Below, one piece after another: positions 43,313 through 53,730 of a stretch of DNA of 64,000 nucleotides. Below the pieces are notes generated by a model. The model did no database searches, was not told the DNA's origin, and saw only the letters and a list, made by a program, of their open reading frames with translations. The stretch lies in the NCBI GenBank assembly GCA_944739405.2, contig OX123182.2, forward strand, positions 96,340,051-96,404,050, given 5' to 3'. Origin of the DNA: Euclidia mi. Taxonomy: Eukaryota > Arthropoda > Insecta > Lepidoptera > Erebidae. The position numbers and the translations under genes are program-made. Position 1 is the stretch's first letter. Each line of letters opens with the position of its first letter.

Positions 43313-43573
43313 ATATAATAATAATATTCTACCATATACACACATCACCATCTAGTCCCAAACTAAGCAGAACTTGTACTATGGGTACTAGATAGTGGAT
43401 AAACATACTGATATACTTTTTTTTGTAAATACATACATATTATACATAGAAACACCCAAACCAAGACAAACATCCATGTTCATGCCCACAAATGTTTGAC
43501 TTGAGCGGGAATCGAACCCGCGACCTACGGCGTAGCAGTTGCTTACACTCCCGCTGCGCCAACCGGTCGTTAA
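43313..43573 (-). mobile_element. tRNA-derived SINE, minus strand
   Basis: On the minus strand the head has TTGGCGCAGCGGGAGTG (A box) and CGGGTTCGATTCCCGCT (B box). TTTGTGGGCATGAACATGGA follows and it ends in AT-rich TATTATT repeats. It lies between ACATAAAT and TTAAATCTCC of family B, so a short duplication (TAAAT) is possible. Copies at 50345-50606 and (fragment) 11750-11835. No closed acceptor stem, so it is not a tRNA gene. Confidence 0.85.
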
Positions 43574-44140
43574 ATCTCCTTTATTGGGCGGATACTTCTG
43601 TAGTTGTCGTTTTAACTTATTAAGAAATATAACTGCAAAAAGTATGTACACATACAAACTACTTAGTACTAAGACTTAGTAGTATCTACTCAACAAAATG
43701 ATATCCGGTGTCAGTGACGTTTTGCTTGGGTGGCCAATAGGGCGACTGCGATTTGTCTGTCAGAACCATTAGAATTTAACACAATTCTCGATAATCCGAA
43801 TTTTGTGGTTTTATGTTGTCGACTCGAAATCTTTATTTTTTTATGTTTCATGATTCAGGTAAAGTTTCGGTCGAGTCTAACGTACCCCTTGACGAAATTA
43901 TTAATATAGTTTTGACACTGCGATGGTAGCGCAGTCAGTCGGTTCAAATGTGAAACATTCTAAAACCTACAACTACTTACAAATTAAAACTTAACTAAAA
44001 CAAAATTTTCCAGGGGACTAAATTGGAATCTTAACCATTCTCAAGTCCCCTTGACGACAAAAAAGTTAATCAAAATCGGTTCAGTCGTTTAGGAGGAGTT
44101 CAATGACATACACACGCCCACAAGAAATATAATTATACAT

Positions 44141-45061
44141 AAAGATAAGTAACACTTAAATAACATTCGGAAATGCGCCGAAAATACAGAAACGCGTCGA
44201 AAAACAAGCTTCTGCACTACTCACCTGAAAGCTCAGAAGATAAGGGTCCGACTAAAATTTATATTCTGCGTAAAAGCTTTAATAGAATGTTAGCTTCAAT
44301 GAAATATCTTTGGGGAATCGAAGTATAAACTCTGCGACAGTGACTTATTATTTTAATATGTTTTTATGGCCCTAGCTTTTTTGGGTTGGCAAGGTAGAAA
44401 ATAGAATACTTATTATTCTTATATTTATTAAGGGTGTCAAAAAAACTGTTGATACATTAAAGGAATACGTAAAAATGGCTCCGCGCTAAAGAAGTTCTAC
44501 CTTGGAATTTACTTATCTACGAAAAGTTTAATAGCATGACTGGCTAGTTAGTGTGGTGGTAAATGACCTCGATAGCGAAGCTGAATGTCGTGGGTTAATG
44601 ATTTCATTTTTTTATTTTCAAGTTAATTTAATATTGCTTTAAATAACAGGAACTTTCATTGCAAAGTACATTTCTAACCAAAATATCCCAAACTTCTATT
44701 GAACTCTACTCAATACTTGCTATAAAATTGTTAGATGTGTTTTCGCAAACGAGTAGCTTTTCCTCTTCCCGGAAAATATGTTTATTGTTTTCCTATTGCT
44801 CACACAATTCAATTGAAATGGCTATATCTAATGTGAAATAAATAGTTTCTAGTTTATTGTTATAGCTCACTAGTATCCAAGTAGAGCACTTATACGTGTT
44901 TTGACTTCGGATTTTACGAAAAGGTTTATCTGTATGGCGATGTTTTTTACTACTGTGAACAACAATCTAGAAACAATAAAAGCAATTAAAGTATTGAAAT
45001 TTATTAAAATTTGTATCGCATTATAAAAGAAATACGGATTGATTATCAAAAGTTATATCTT
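44141..45061. other. Gene-free stretch
   Basis: AT-rich; the small frame at 44659-44841 has no recognisable content. Confidence 0.35.
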
Positions 45062-45262
45062 TTGTATATATAAAATTCTTGCGTTACTGACTGACTGGCA
45101 GACAACGCAGAGCCAAAACTTTTGGGCGCAGAAACCTAAAATTTGGCATGTTTGTTTCTTGGAATCCGCAGGGGTGCACTAAAAAGGGATTGCCCGACAT
45201 TTTTACGAGATCGAGCACAAACATTTAAATTTAAATAAAATGAGCGGACTTGGCTGCGGGCA
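45062..45262 (-). repeat. Dispersed repeat family A, copy 3 (reversed)
   Basis: Starts AATTCTTGCGTTACTGACTG and contains AAATTTGGCATGTTTGTTTC, GGGGTGCACTAAAAAGGGAT and GGCTGCGGGCAGA, the reverse of copies 1 and 2. Confidence 0.75.
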
Positions 45263-46179
45263 GACAATAGCAGAACAAAAAGAAATAAATATTCACAGTT
45301 GGCAAAACAGTATACAAATTCAAACTGAACAGTTCCATCAGGTGGCACGGAGTCATTTTGATAGGCATCAATAAAAAAAAGTAATGATGGCAGTACTTCG
45401 CCACTTTAAAGAGTTCGCCATATTAAGCTCGAAAGAAATGATGTGAAGTCCGCCAATCCTTCCTAAGCCATGCTTGTGTACATACCCTTCTCATAGTGAG
45501 CAAAGGCCTCTGACAGTTTATATATAGGGCTGCTAATGAAGGTTAATTTATTTCAAACTATGTCCAAAGTAACTTCATATGTACAAACAACTAAAACCTA
45601 GAGCATTCTCTCCCAGTCGTCTATAAAGAATATATCTATGAAGTTATTTCAATACCAGATCAGATTTATTGGATATATCTATTAATATTATTCCAATATA
45701 TATGTAATTATGTAGCCGATAGGGTGTGTTGATATTAATTATGCTACGAATTGGAGCGTTAATTGGTAAGGTTGTGCGTCCAGCAGTAGGCGTGCTTGAA
45801 TAATTGATTAAGTTGCATTGCAATTTTACAATTAATTTGGTTATTAAAATAAATTAAAATGTAAAAAATAATCTGGGAGGGATTTTAGAGAGGGTTGAAG
45901 TTTGTAGGCACAAACCTACTGCCATCTATTGACGGTAAGAACGCATGCGCTGTAATAGTCATATGGTGCACTTTCATCACTTCGTTCGCTTACTTATATA
46001 AACTTATAATTATCGTAACTGCCTTGGCTAATCCCTCCTAATATTAGGTATAAATGCGAAAATGTGTAAGTATGTACCGATTTGAACCACGCTAAACCGG
46101 TTGAACCAATATTCTCTACGCATAAATGCAAAAGTGTGTATAGAGATATATCGGACCATGACTGTGACATTTGACTGTA
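45263..46179. other. Gene-free stretch with a SINE scrap
   Basis: At 45470-45545 CATACCCTTCTCATAGTGAG, AAAGGCCTCTGACAGT and TATATAGGGCTGCTAATGAA match the 3' end of the SINE at 39187-39472. Otherwise nothing recognised. Confidence 0.5.
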
Positions 46180-46379
46180 TACAAAGTGATGTTGTTGAGC
46201 ACCTTTCGGTAGATAATGTCATGAATACTGACCAAGTTACTTCGTACCCTATAGAGTTTCTGAACTCCTTACAATTATCAGGAGTACCTTCACGCAACTT
46301 GAGACTGAATGTTGGCGTTCCAGTCCTGTTAATGCGGAATCTTGATGCACTAAAGCTTTGCAATTGCAAACGGCTATAA
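46180..46379 (+). pseudogene. Helitron/PIF1-like helicase C-terminal remnant
   Basis: The plus-strand frame reads EHLSVDNVMNTDQ, then YPIEFLNSLQLSGVPSRNLR, LNVGVPVLLMRNLDALKLCN and CKRL before TAA at 46377. This is the conserved late helicase block (ypvEFLNsl..sGlP.h.L.LKvG.PvmLLRNl....LCNGTRL) of Helitron Rep/Hel proteins and PIF1-like helicases. In such proteins it lies near the end of the 5'-to-3' DNA helicase. The rest is absent, so this is a remnant of an autonomous Helitron or a captured helicase segment. Confidence 0.8.
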
Positions 46380-46586
46380 GTAATACCTAGGACGAAACAT
46401 TATAAAAGCTATTCGCTATTGCGAGTCAGACTCGCTCATGAAGGATTCCGTAGTGGAGGTATCCACTTACCATAGCCATTATCTTCGACTAACTATTACT
46501 AGTATTGGCATAAATGACAAAGCAATATGTGCGGTTTTTAAGATTTGCTTTATTTCAAACCCTGCTGACTACATATTAAAATTGTT

Positions 46587-46633
46587 TTGAACGATATGTA
46601 TGAAGGATATTATCCTTCATACATATCGTTCAA
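46587..46633. repeat. Perfect 23-bp hairpin
   Basis: The arm 46587-46609 (TTGAACGATATGTATGAAGG and three more bases) is exactly inverted at 46611-46633 with a single-base centre. With one mismatch the pairing continues outward by about seven more bases. Confidence 0.92.
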
Positions 46634-46697
46634 ACCAATTTTCATTGGAAGTTTTTATTACGCACATCAAACCAATTTTCATTGGAAGTTTTTATTA
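46631..46697. repeat. 37-bp direct repeat beside the hairpin
   Basis: CAAACCAATTTTCATTGGAA followed by GTTTTTATTA occurs at 46631-46660 and 46668-46697. The core CCAATTTTCATTGG is itself nearly palindromic. Confidence 0.9.
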
Positions 46698-47449
46698 TAC
46701 ACACACACCCATTTTACCACGTTGGAACCGTATATCTATCAAACGATTAACTTTGAGAAACAATGGTTTTAGGAACCTCAAAGTTATTTTAAACGATCCA
46801 TTTTCCACATCAGTTCCATGTGTGAAGAGCCCCTCTCATTATTTAATATTTTTTATTTTCTACACCTTCTATTTTTCGGACGTTTCGGAATCGCTTACAC
46901 TAACCGTGGTCACAGTATGTCTGATGACTTACAACACCATTGCCGAGAAATGCGGGTCCTGCGGTTTCTTTTTTCATTCAGCCTATTTCATCAGACCATA
47001 GGATTCTCCTAACTTGGGTCTAACGGGTTTCACCTAGTTTTCGCGATTATTTTTATGTTTTGTTGGTAACCACAACCGGAACCAGAACTTAAATCGTGAA
47101 AGTTTGAACGATTTTAAATTTATTTTCGTGTCAATATTTAATTGTCAGCAACATAATAAATTATAGTAAAAAATATAATTCATTATTTTTCAGCCGTGAT
47201 TTAATACAATAGGGCAAATGCACTACTAGTGAAAAACAACTAACAACCAAGCCAGATATAAGTTGCCTGGCACACGGTGAGCTAGACACTGGTTGCGGGG
47301 ACTGTGAGACACATTTTATAAAATAAAAAGTATTTTGTTTGAGAGTGTTCACTATGGAATAAAATATTAATTATAATGGCATAATGGCCTCTACTTTGAT
47401 GAACTAGAGTAAAGCTATTTCACGCCCCGCTTAAGGAGATAGACCCGAG
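46698..47449. other. Gene-free stretch
   Basis: No domain in the overlapping small frames at 46600-47012; nothing else recognised. Confidence 0.35.
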
Positions 47450-48120
47450 ATCATAGGAAGAGGGGAAAACGTAGGCAGATAATGAGCTTCACATCTTCAT
47501 GGTTCGGCACAGCTAGGAGGCACTGGATCGTTTTGTACGAGACAGTATCTGTTCTACCGGGTAAGAGTTGAAGAGTTGCGCCCTAGCTCAGACCGTGTTG
47601 TTCTGAAAAGGAAGGGAGATGTTGAAATTAATTGAAAGAGTTTTTCGTAGCACTCACTGTGTTAAGGAGGTTAAAGGCAACCATTGAGGCAACGTCTCTG
47701 CGTACCTGCAAGCCTCAGGAGCTCCAATGATATATATTGACAGCAAGCCGCTGCAACCTGTCGAGGGCATCCAATAGGTACTGAGGGGAGCCATTACAGA
47801 GGTGAGAGCAGTATCCAACGCAAGACCGAACATGAGTCTTATAAAGTAATCAGAAATGTTCCTGCGCGAAAAAGCTCCTCACACTGGTCAGGACCGAGTA
47901 AACGGGATGCTGTTATGATGACACCCTCGATGTATTTCCTTTGGTTGAGATTATGGCGTATGTCTATACCAAGGATATCAAGACTGTCTTGTAACGGTAG
48001 TTTCCAAAAGAGAAGAGAGTTGGGTAAGGATGGAGACACTTTCATCTCACAGAATGTCAATGCTTTCAAATTACAATTTAAATCACAAAGTTTAAACTGC
48101 TTTTTAATGGATTTTCTCAA
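47450..48120 (-). pseudogene. LINE reverse transcriptase fragment (jockey-like), minus strand
   Basis: From 48120: TFCEMKVSPSLPNSLLF, then LPLQDSLDILGIDIRHNLNQ (the 'lGv.l' block after the RT core). A frame change follows near 47850, then LLYKTHVRSC, YCSHL and LDALDRLQRLAV (48-47.7 kb), and further down a terminal block near 47560-47480 (SYKRSS). It matches the C-terminal part of the same kind of protein as 32749-33699, but with frame breaks and no catalytic box. Confidence 0.75.
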
Positions 48121-49387
48121 ATAGGTGTATATTTTGTATTTAAATTTGTATTTTATGGAAATTGTGATACAGCTCTACGGACATTATACAACGCTTGTCT
48201 AACGGCCGCTGCATGAACAAGACAGTCAAGACATAATATTTGTATGTATTTAGTCCAACTCTCCAAGTTTGGCTGCATACGGGGATTATGCCTGATCCAG
48301 GCACAGTACTCTTGGAAAGAGGTTTAAGTTCTTTGAAACTTGCACTACAAAGAAAGGCGATTTTAAAGTCAACTCTTACGTTTTTGTAGTAATTTTGTTG
48401 GTGCACATTAGTATGTATTTTAGAACTGTTTATGGTAAGCGTGGGTGAAGAATAAAATAATTTCTGTATTATAACCAATATTCAATTTGAATACAGCAGT
48501 AGTAAAAAAAAATTGTACCGTAATCCAGGTACTTGTGCTTCTGACGAAGAAGCCGTATTACTGAAAAAATCATGAACATCCGTTCAGCAGAGTAGCTTGA
48601 AAGAGTAACTAACATCCGTCAATCTCCACACTGTTCCTAATAATAAATTCGTAACAGTATGCAGATATTTCTATGACATAACTACGTAGAAACTATAGTT
48701 CTAGTATGAACTAGAACGTATATAGTTTCTATACATTTATGTCATAGAAATATCATTCGAAAAACTTGAAAAGATCACCTTCGTAACATTAAAATAACGT
48801 TTTCTTATAAAGCTACTATTTTCCAACACATTTCAATAAAAACCTATTCAGCACTATTCGAAAAAAAAACTTTTATAAAATAATATTTTAAAATACACAA
48901 AGGATTCAGCGCTCATTAGAGCTATCGAGAGTCCTTTTTCTTTATCTCTAGCTTTACAATGTTTGCTATGATTACGAGAGAAAGAGACGGCTATGAAATA
49001 ATATATAAGTAACAATTTTATCAGGAATGCAACGTGATGCGATGCCGACGCAAACAAATTGTCAGATTTTAATCTGCCCAAAGAGGTTGGACGTTTAGAC
49101 TAGAGAGAACATGCCCTATAAATTTCCTTATACCGAACGTGCAACATGTAATGTCAGTTGGTCTTAGTTGGTTAATCATAACGTCAAATTACGCGTCTCA
49201 TTTAAAGAGGCATATACTCTTTACATACTCATATCTTTGACTACATTCTCTAAATAGCCGTGCTGTGATCTGTCAACAGTGTAAAATTTGTTGGATGTTT
49301 GTGTTTACATTTTTAATAACTTTTTTGCATTTAAATAGTAAGTAAGCTTATAATAATTAAATAGTGTACTCATTAATTAATACACAT
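48121..49387. other. Gene-free stretch holding one fold-back
   Basis: No coding signal. It contains the palindrome at 48664-48754 and, at about 49023-49062, a GATGCGATGCCGACGCAAAC motif that recurs near 50620 (GATGCGACGCAAACAAATTG). Confidence 0.4.
48664..48754. repeat. 91-bp imperfect palindrome
   Basis: GATATTTCTATGACATA (48664-48680) pairs with TATGTCATAGAAATATC (48738-48754). Inside, TAGAAACTATAGTTCTAGT pairs with ACTAGAAC..TATAGTTTCTA around a short loop. MITE-like fold-back with no coding capacity. Confidence 0.88.
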
Positions 49388-50206
49388 CGTGTATGTGATA
49401 TCGGGATGTGGATTCCGCTATTCTCGGAACGGAAATAACAGGAGAAACTTTATCTTCTAGCAGTAAGTCGGAATTTTCCTACAAATGTATTTACTTTTCT
49501 CGTATTAATGCTATAATGAGTGTTAAGTTTACACAATATCATTGTATTGCAAATCAAAGGAACAGCTTGCATACGTATGTGTTATGAATTTTACTCACAA
49601 ATTGTTATTTTGTACATTTATTGATTTAATAGCCTTAGTGATGGGATTTGACAGTGAAAGGAGATATCGATGTTTTTTGAATGAGGGATAAATACGGAAA
49701 CTAACTATCGGACATGAATGTAAAACTGTAGCTGGAAGCGACAGCGGGTAGCCGCGGTTGCTAAGTTGACAATAAACAAAGACATCCAGCGGTCTAATTT
49801 TCTATCGCGCGTTTGATAGTAAGCGCAGTTTAATGTACATAATTTACTTAGATACCTACCTTAAAAGTAGCGTCTATTAACCTAAAGCCAAGTGTTCCAG
49901 TGTAAGCGCTGCATCTATAAAATAGTAGATGGATTAGGGATGCGAGTAGCATTTTTTCATTATTAAGAAGGTATTTTTTATTACAGGTTGCCTATTAATG
50001 ACGTCACCAGAAAACTTTGGATAAATGGCGTTGGACGGCCTAGTTTGATTTAGCAGAAGTACCATCATATTTGTTCACGTCATTTTGAGAAAGACTGTTT
50101 TTTAAAGACAGAAAGCACCTGGCGTCGTTTAAAACCGAAAGCTGTGCTTACATTATATTTATGCCCGGACATTGCACACCCGGTAGAATTATTTATCCAA
50201 AGCTAA
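49388..50206 (+). pseudogene. Degraded two-exon THAP-domain sequence
   Basis: The putative exon 1 (49388-49460) reads YVISGCGFRYSRNG and then F-I-F, followed by a GTAAGT donor. Putative exon 2 starts after TTTTTATTACAG at 49986 and reads NDVTRKLWINGVGRPSLI, a TAG stop, then ICSRHFEKDCF and RRLKPKAV, ending at TAA 50204. The spacing of Cys, Trp, 'CSRHF' and 'RLKP.AV' is that of the THAP zinc-binding DNA-binding domain (C2CH). In-frame stops in both exons (TAG near 49455 and at about 50051) show decay. It may come from a THAP-bearing transposase (P-element type) or a host gene copy. No downstream domain is visible. Confidence 0.75.
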
Positions 50207-50344
50207 ACAAAAAGTGTGTAATTTTAGTTTGAACATATTAATAAAATATAATAATTACAACGATTTTAATTAATCTATCTACTTCTATATTATTTATCAT
50301 ATTAGTGCTATCCTGACTGATCAAAGACGTCTTGCCTTGTAGTC
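50207..50344. other. Spacer
   Basis: AT-rich; nothing recognised. Confidence 0.3.
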
Positions 50345-50606
50345 CGCTACATAATATTCTACCATAAAATATAATATTCTTTCACATTCACACAACATTA
50401 TCTGGTCCCAAACTAAGCATATCTTGTACTACGGGTACTAGACAATCGATAAACATGCATATATACTTTTCTGTAAATATATTACATGTTACACATAGTA
50501 CCATCCAGACCAAGACAAACATCCATATTCATGCACACAAATGTTTGACTTGAGCGGGAATCAAACCCGCAAGCTTCGGCGTGGCAGTCGGATTACCTAC
50601 AACTCT
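50345..50606 (-). mobile_element. tRNA-derived SINE, minus strand (copy of 43313-43573)
   Basis: Shares AATATTCTACCAT, CTGGTCCCAAACTAAGCA, CTTGTACTACGGGTACTAGA, CCAGACCAAGACAAACATCC and CACAAATGTTTGACTTGAGC with the first copy. The B box is mutated (GGGTTTGATTCC on the minus strand). Confidence 0.88.
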
Positions 50607-51029
50607 AAAAAATCAACGTGATATGATGCGACGCAAACAAATTGCCAAAGCCTGCCGTTCCGCATTAGCCAATCTGGTATAATTCGTACAATACATAATC
50701 TAAGTGACAGTTTCTTAGCATCACATCGCAACGCATCGCCCATTAGTTTATTAATACTTTTTGTCAATAGATTTTATGGCTAAAACGAACAATGAAGGCG
50801 CACGCAAACTGTTCGGACGCGACAGTAAGTCGCGTCCGATACAACCATAGACACGCCATGCTGTCTATACAATACACTAAGGCTAGGTAGGAGCATATTT
50901 TTCTTAATTCAGGGCACTAGCAGTTAGCACTATTAAATTATATTATTGGTATACCTTGAAGTAAAGCAGAACTGTTGAATTGAAAGTGAATTTATCATTT
51001 TTGACTATATTCGGTATAAAATCAATATT
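50607..51029. other. Stretch with a short fold-back
   Basis: GGACGCGACAGTAAGTCGCGTCC (about 50816-50838) is a near-perfect small palindrome, resembling the GTCGCGAC...GACAGTAAGTC block at 51410-51445. No gene. Confidence 0.5.
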
Positions 51030-51465
51030 AAGGCCGTACCATGGACAATATACGGATGACAGTAAACGTCCGCAGACGCTTACTGTCATTTTTCCAGATT
51101 GCTATCGGACGTCTGAACGCTCAAGGTCACGTCCGCGACAGACGTCCGATATTGTGCACACTTGAATGGATTTTCCTTGTCCAGATACAGGCCTTGCCAC
51201 ACGGCACAATTTTACGTCCAACTTGACTAAATCACTTGATGAAATCGTGACGTGTAGACGCCAGTCGTCCAACTCAAGTTCATCAGGTGGGCGGTACCAC
51301 CAGATTTTAACCAATCGGGTGGGCGGAATGCAAATCAGTGATTTGATTGTGTCGTGTAGAAAATTTGATCAGTGGTAAAATTGTATCGTGTGGCAAGGCC
51401 TTACCCTTCTGTCGCGACTTATTGTCGCGACAGTAAGTCACGACAGATAGTTTGTGCGGGCCTTT
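51030..51465. mobile_element. Nested MITEs with inverted ends
   Basis: Inner element 51189-51402: the ends GGCCTTGCCACACGGCACAA and TTGTATCGTGTGGCAAGGCC are inverted copies and the pairing extends into AATTTTA. The outer sequence has fold-back arms on each side (ATGACAGTAAACGT..ACGCTTACTGTCAT at about 51057-51090, and GTCGCGACTTATTGTCGCGA at 51411-51430). This suggests an older palindromic element into which the inner one inserted. The outer limits are approximate. Confidence 0.65.
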
Positions 51466-52599
51466 AAACACGTGATTTTTTTAGTACTGTCTGTCTGGCA
51501 AATCTTTGCAAAGCACTGTCCGGCGTCAACAGCAAAAACTACAATTTCAATATTTTAGTTGTTTATTTATACGGCTTAAATATATCGACACATACTAAAG
51601 TTAGACATTTGACCAAAAATATTTATCGATAAATCATCACTGTTACGAACAACACTCGGTTTCCTAACTCTATGTTTTGTCTACTGTTTGCCTACCACGA
51701 TTCTGCTATAAGAGCGTGCTGCTAAACCTATCGACAGCTCTTTCTATCATACTGCATGTGCCATTAGAAAGAAGATATCAATCATAGCAACCGCTGTTGT
51801 TATTTAGTGTTACTTCTATGCCTTAGGTTATATTTCTTTGAATCTGCCTGTCACACGTCGCGCGTTGACTGCGTTGGTCACTTTCGTAGTCCTTTTTTTA
51901 TTTTGTTTCTAAAGAACCTTTGTCAGTTTTGTCAATGTCGTCCTACATAAACAAACAGGTAACAGTGAAAAATATACGAAATAACTCCAACGATGTATGC
52001 CAAGATTATTCGTCAATACGCTACTCTCGGGCGATATATTTCAAACAATATCTTGGCTTCATCCGAGAATGAAGCTGCCAAGATACTGTTGCATCGCTCA
52101 ATATTACAAGTGCCAGTTACCATCTGCCATCAAGGAGGCTCGTTCCCAACATACTCGCTGACACGTGTTGGATATCGTCAATTATCTTGCAGTCTAGACA
52201 GATAGGTGTACTGGACTCATTAAGGTGCCAACAGAATTGAACATTCACTTGTAACAAAAATTGAGCATTCACCGTTGTTCAATTTGTCGAATTGAACAAC
52301 GAACGAGCCAAGTATTGCTACGAACATTTTCACCATATTCTAGCCGATGCTCGTCAAAAAATGTTGTTATGGAGATGTAAGATCTGACGGTCACAAGCTG
52401 AATTTAAACTTATGGGTTATCGGTATAAAAAAATAAAAGATGATGCCAAACTTGTCTGTTTCGTCTTAAAGCTCGAGGCACATTTACAGTAATTTCACTG
52501 CGATGCTTGTTAGAAGTCTCGCTAGAATTATCGCTAAAAAGTTTTCATTTCTTTATTCGTAACTAGGGAATCCCCTCAGCTACACCCTCACATCTTATT
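51466..52599. other. Gene-free stretch
   Basis: The frame at 51993-52205 shows no recognisable domain. A local inverted repeat (GAACAACGGTGAATG-type and CATTCACCGTTGTTC; TTGAACAAC) lies near 52230-52300. Confidence 0.35.
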
Positions 52600-53005
52600 T
52601 TAATTTAACCGTTTCTGCCTGACCCCGTGGGAAATACAGGAAATGCACCTCTACCGTCCCCAAGTCAAAGTCAAAGCCAAAATCCTTTATTCATTTGGGT
52701 CACAATGTGACGCTTATGAACGTCAAACTAATTAATTTTAAAATAATTACTTAATGATTCCACATTTACATTTACTGCCGCAAAGCAAGGGCGTAGAACC
52801 ATGAGAAAGAACGGGCAGTAAAACTCACTGTCACTCTTTTTCATCGCCAGGTTTTGCATAATACACATAATTTAAATTTTGTAAGGTGCTGCAACTGTTA
52901 CACCTTCTATATCACTGAACATACATAACAAATTTCTGCTTTTTGCACCATATAGATTCGGCTGTGCCTTGTCTGTCAGTCTGTCAGTAACGCAAGAATT
53001 AATAT
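52600..53005 (+). repeat. Dispersed repeat family A, copy 4, split by an insertion
   Basis: The left part is CTGACCCCGTGGGAAATACA ... CCTCTACCGTCCCCAAG (to about 52663). The right part is AACAAATTTCTGCTTTTTGC, GATTCGGCTGTGCCTTGTCT and CAGTAACGCAAGAATT (from about 52925). The middle does not belong to the family. Confidence 0.75.
52664..52922 (-). mobile_element. LINE 3' end inserted in family A copy 4
   Basis: Begins TCAAAGTCAAAGCCAAAATC followed by CTTTATTCATTT, i.e. on the minus strand a ...AATAAAGG...TTTGACTTTGA terminus typical of a LINE 3' end. It contains the GCAAAGCAAGGGCGTAGAAC block also found at about 12680. Coding sequence is not present. Confidence 0.6.
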
Positions 53006-53534
53006 TTTATTTGTAACATTCGCCAGAATACTAATCTACAAGCTTAACATCATCTTTATAGGTATTTTATTGTTAATGCATTGGGCATGCCCCAAAAACG
53101 TTAAGTTAACAATGTGTATTCATCTCTAAAAACCATAGTTGTCGAAGGGTTTCTGGTTTATAGAACTTTAGATGAGTTTTTTCAGTTTGTTGGCGTAACA
53201 TCGCATAGCACTCATGGAGCCTTAAATTATTCAATTGGAGTAAAAAAAAATATTTGTGTATCCACATGTACATATTAATTTTGGGCAAGCAAATCATATT
53301 TAAATATAAATATAGATATCAATATAATCCAAGTGTGTCAGATAATATATATCATCATATTCATAATTCATTCATGTAAAGGCTCACAATAAGTAGGCGC
53401 ACACGGGCCATACTAGCCATACGCGACTATAACGGAACACTGTGAATATAATTTTGAAACAGTAATCAACTGCGGATCATATTCTATAACTCCATTATAT
53501 ATTTACATATTCATACAAACTCTCTCTCGCTCGA
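53006..53534. other. Gene-free stretch
   Basis: Nothing recognised; a T/A-rich zone with TATATATC runs near 53345. Confidence 0.3.
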
Positions 53535-53730
53535 TTTTTCGAAGTTAAGTGCCTTTTCAATAGTTAATTATCACTTGCTTGCTTAACAATGAAGAAAAGC
53601 ATCCTGGTGAAACCTGCCGGTCGGTAAGTTCTCCATAACGTTGTTGAAAACATTTGAATTCTGTCAATCCACACTTGATCAGCGTGATGGACTATGACCT
53701 TATCTTTCTCATAGTGAGAACAAACTTAAA
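53535..53730 (+). mobile_element. SINE fragment (39187-39472 family), plus strand
   Basis: TCGAAGTTAAGTGCCTTTTC, TAGTTAATTATCACTTGCTT, CATCCTGGTGAAACCTGCCG and AGCGTGATGGACTATGACCT align with the body of that SINE. Head and tail are missing and it is clearly diverged. Confidence 0.7.

Larger units (their letters stand above)
42570..44140 (+). repeat. Dispersed repeat family B, copy 2, with two extra blocks
   Basis: Left end ACTTTTGCCCGCAGTTGCGC ... GGTTCTCTGGTTATA (42580-42627). The match to copy 1 resumes at TATCATCTATGTTCGG (43283) and runs to CACAAGAAATATAATTATAC. About 655 bp at 42628-43282 is extra relative to copy 1, as is a SINE at 43313-43573. Neither the SINE nor the MITE of copy 1 is present (empty sites near 43785 and 43910). 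Confidence 0.8.

Noticed and set aside
43506..43572. tRNA-like sequence with A and B boxes on the minus strand
   Set aside because: It is the head of a SINE with two further copies in the window and has no closing acceptor stem, so it is not a functional tRNA gene.
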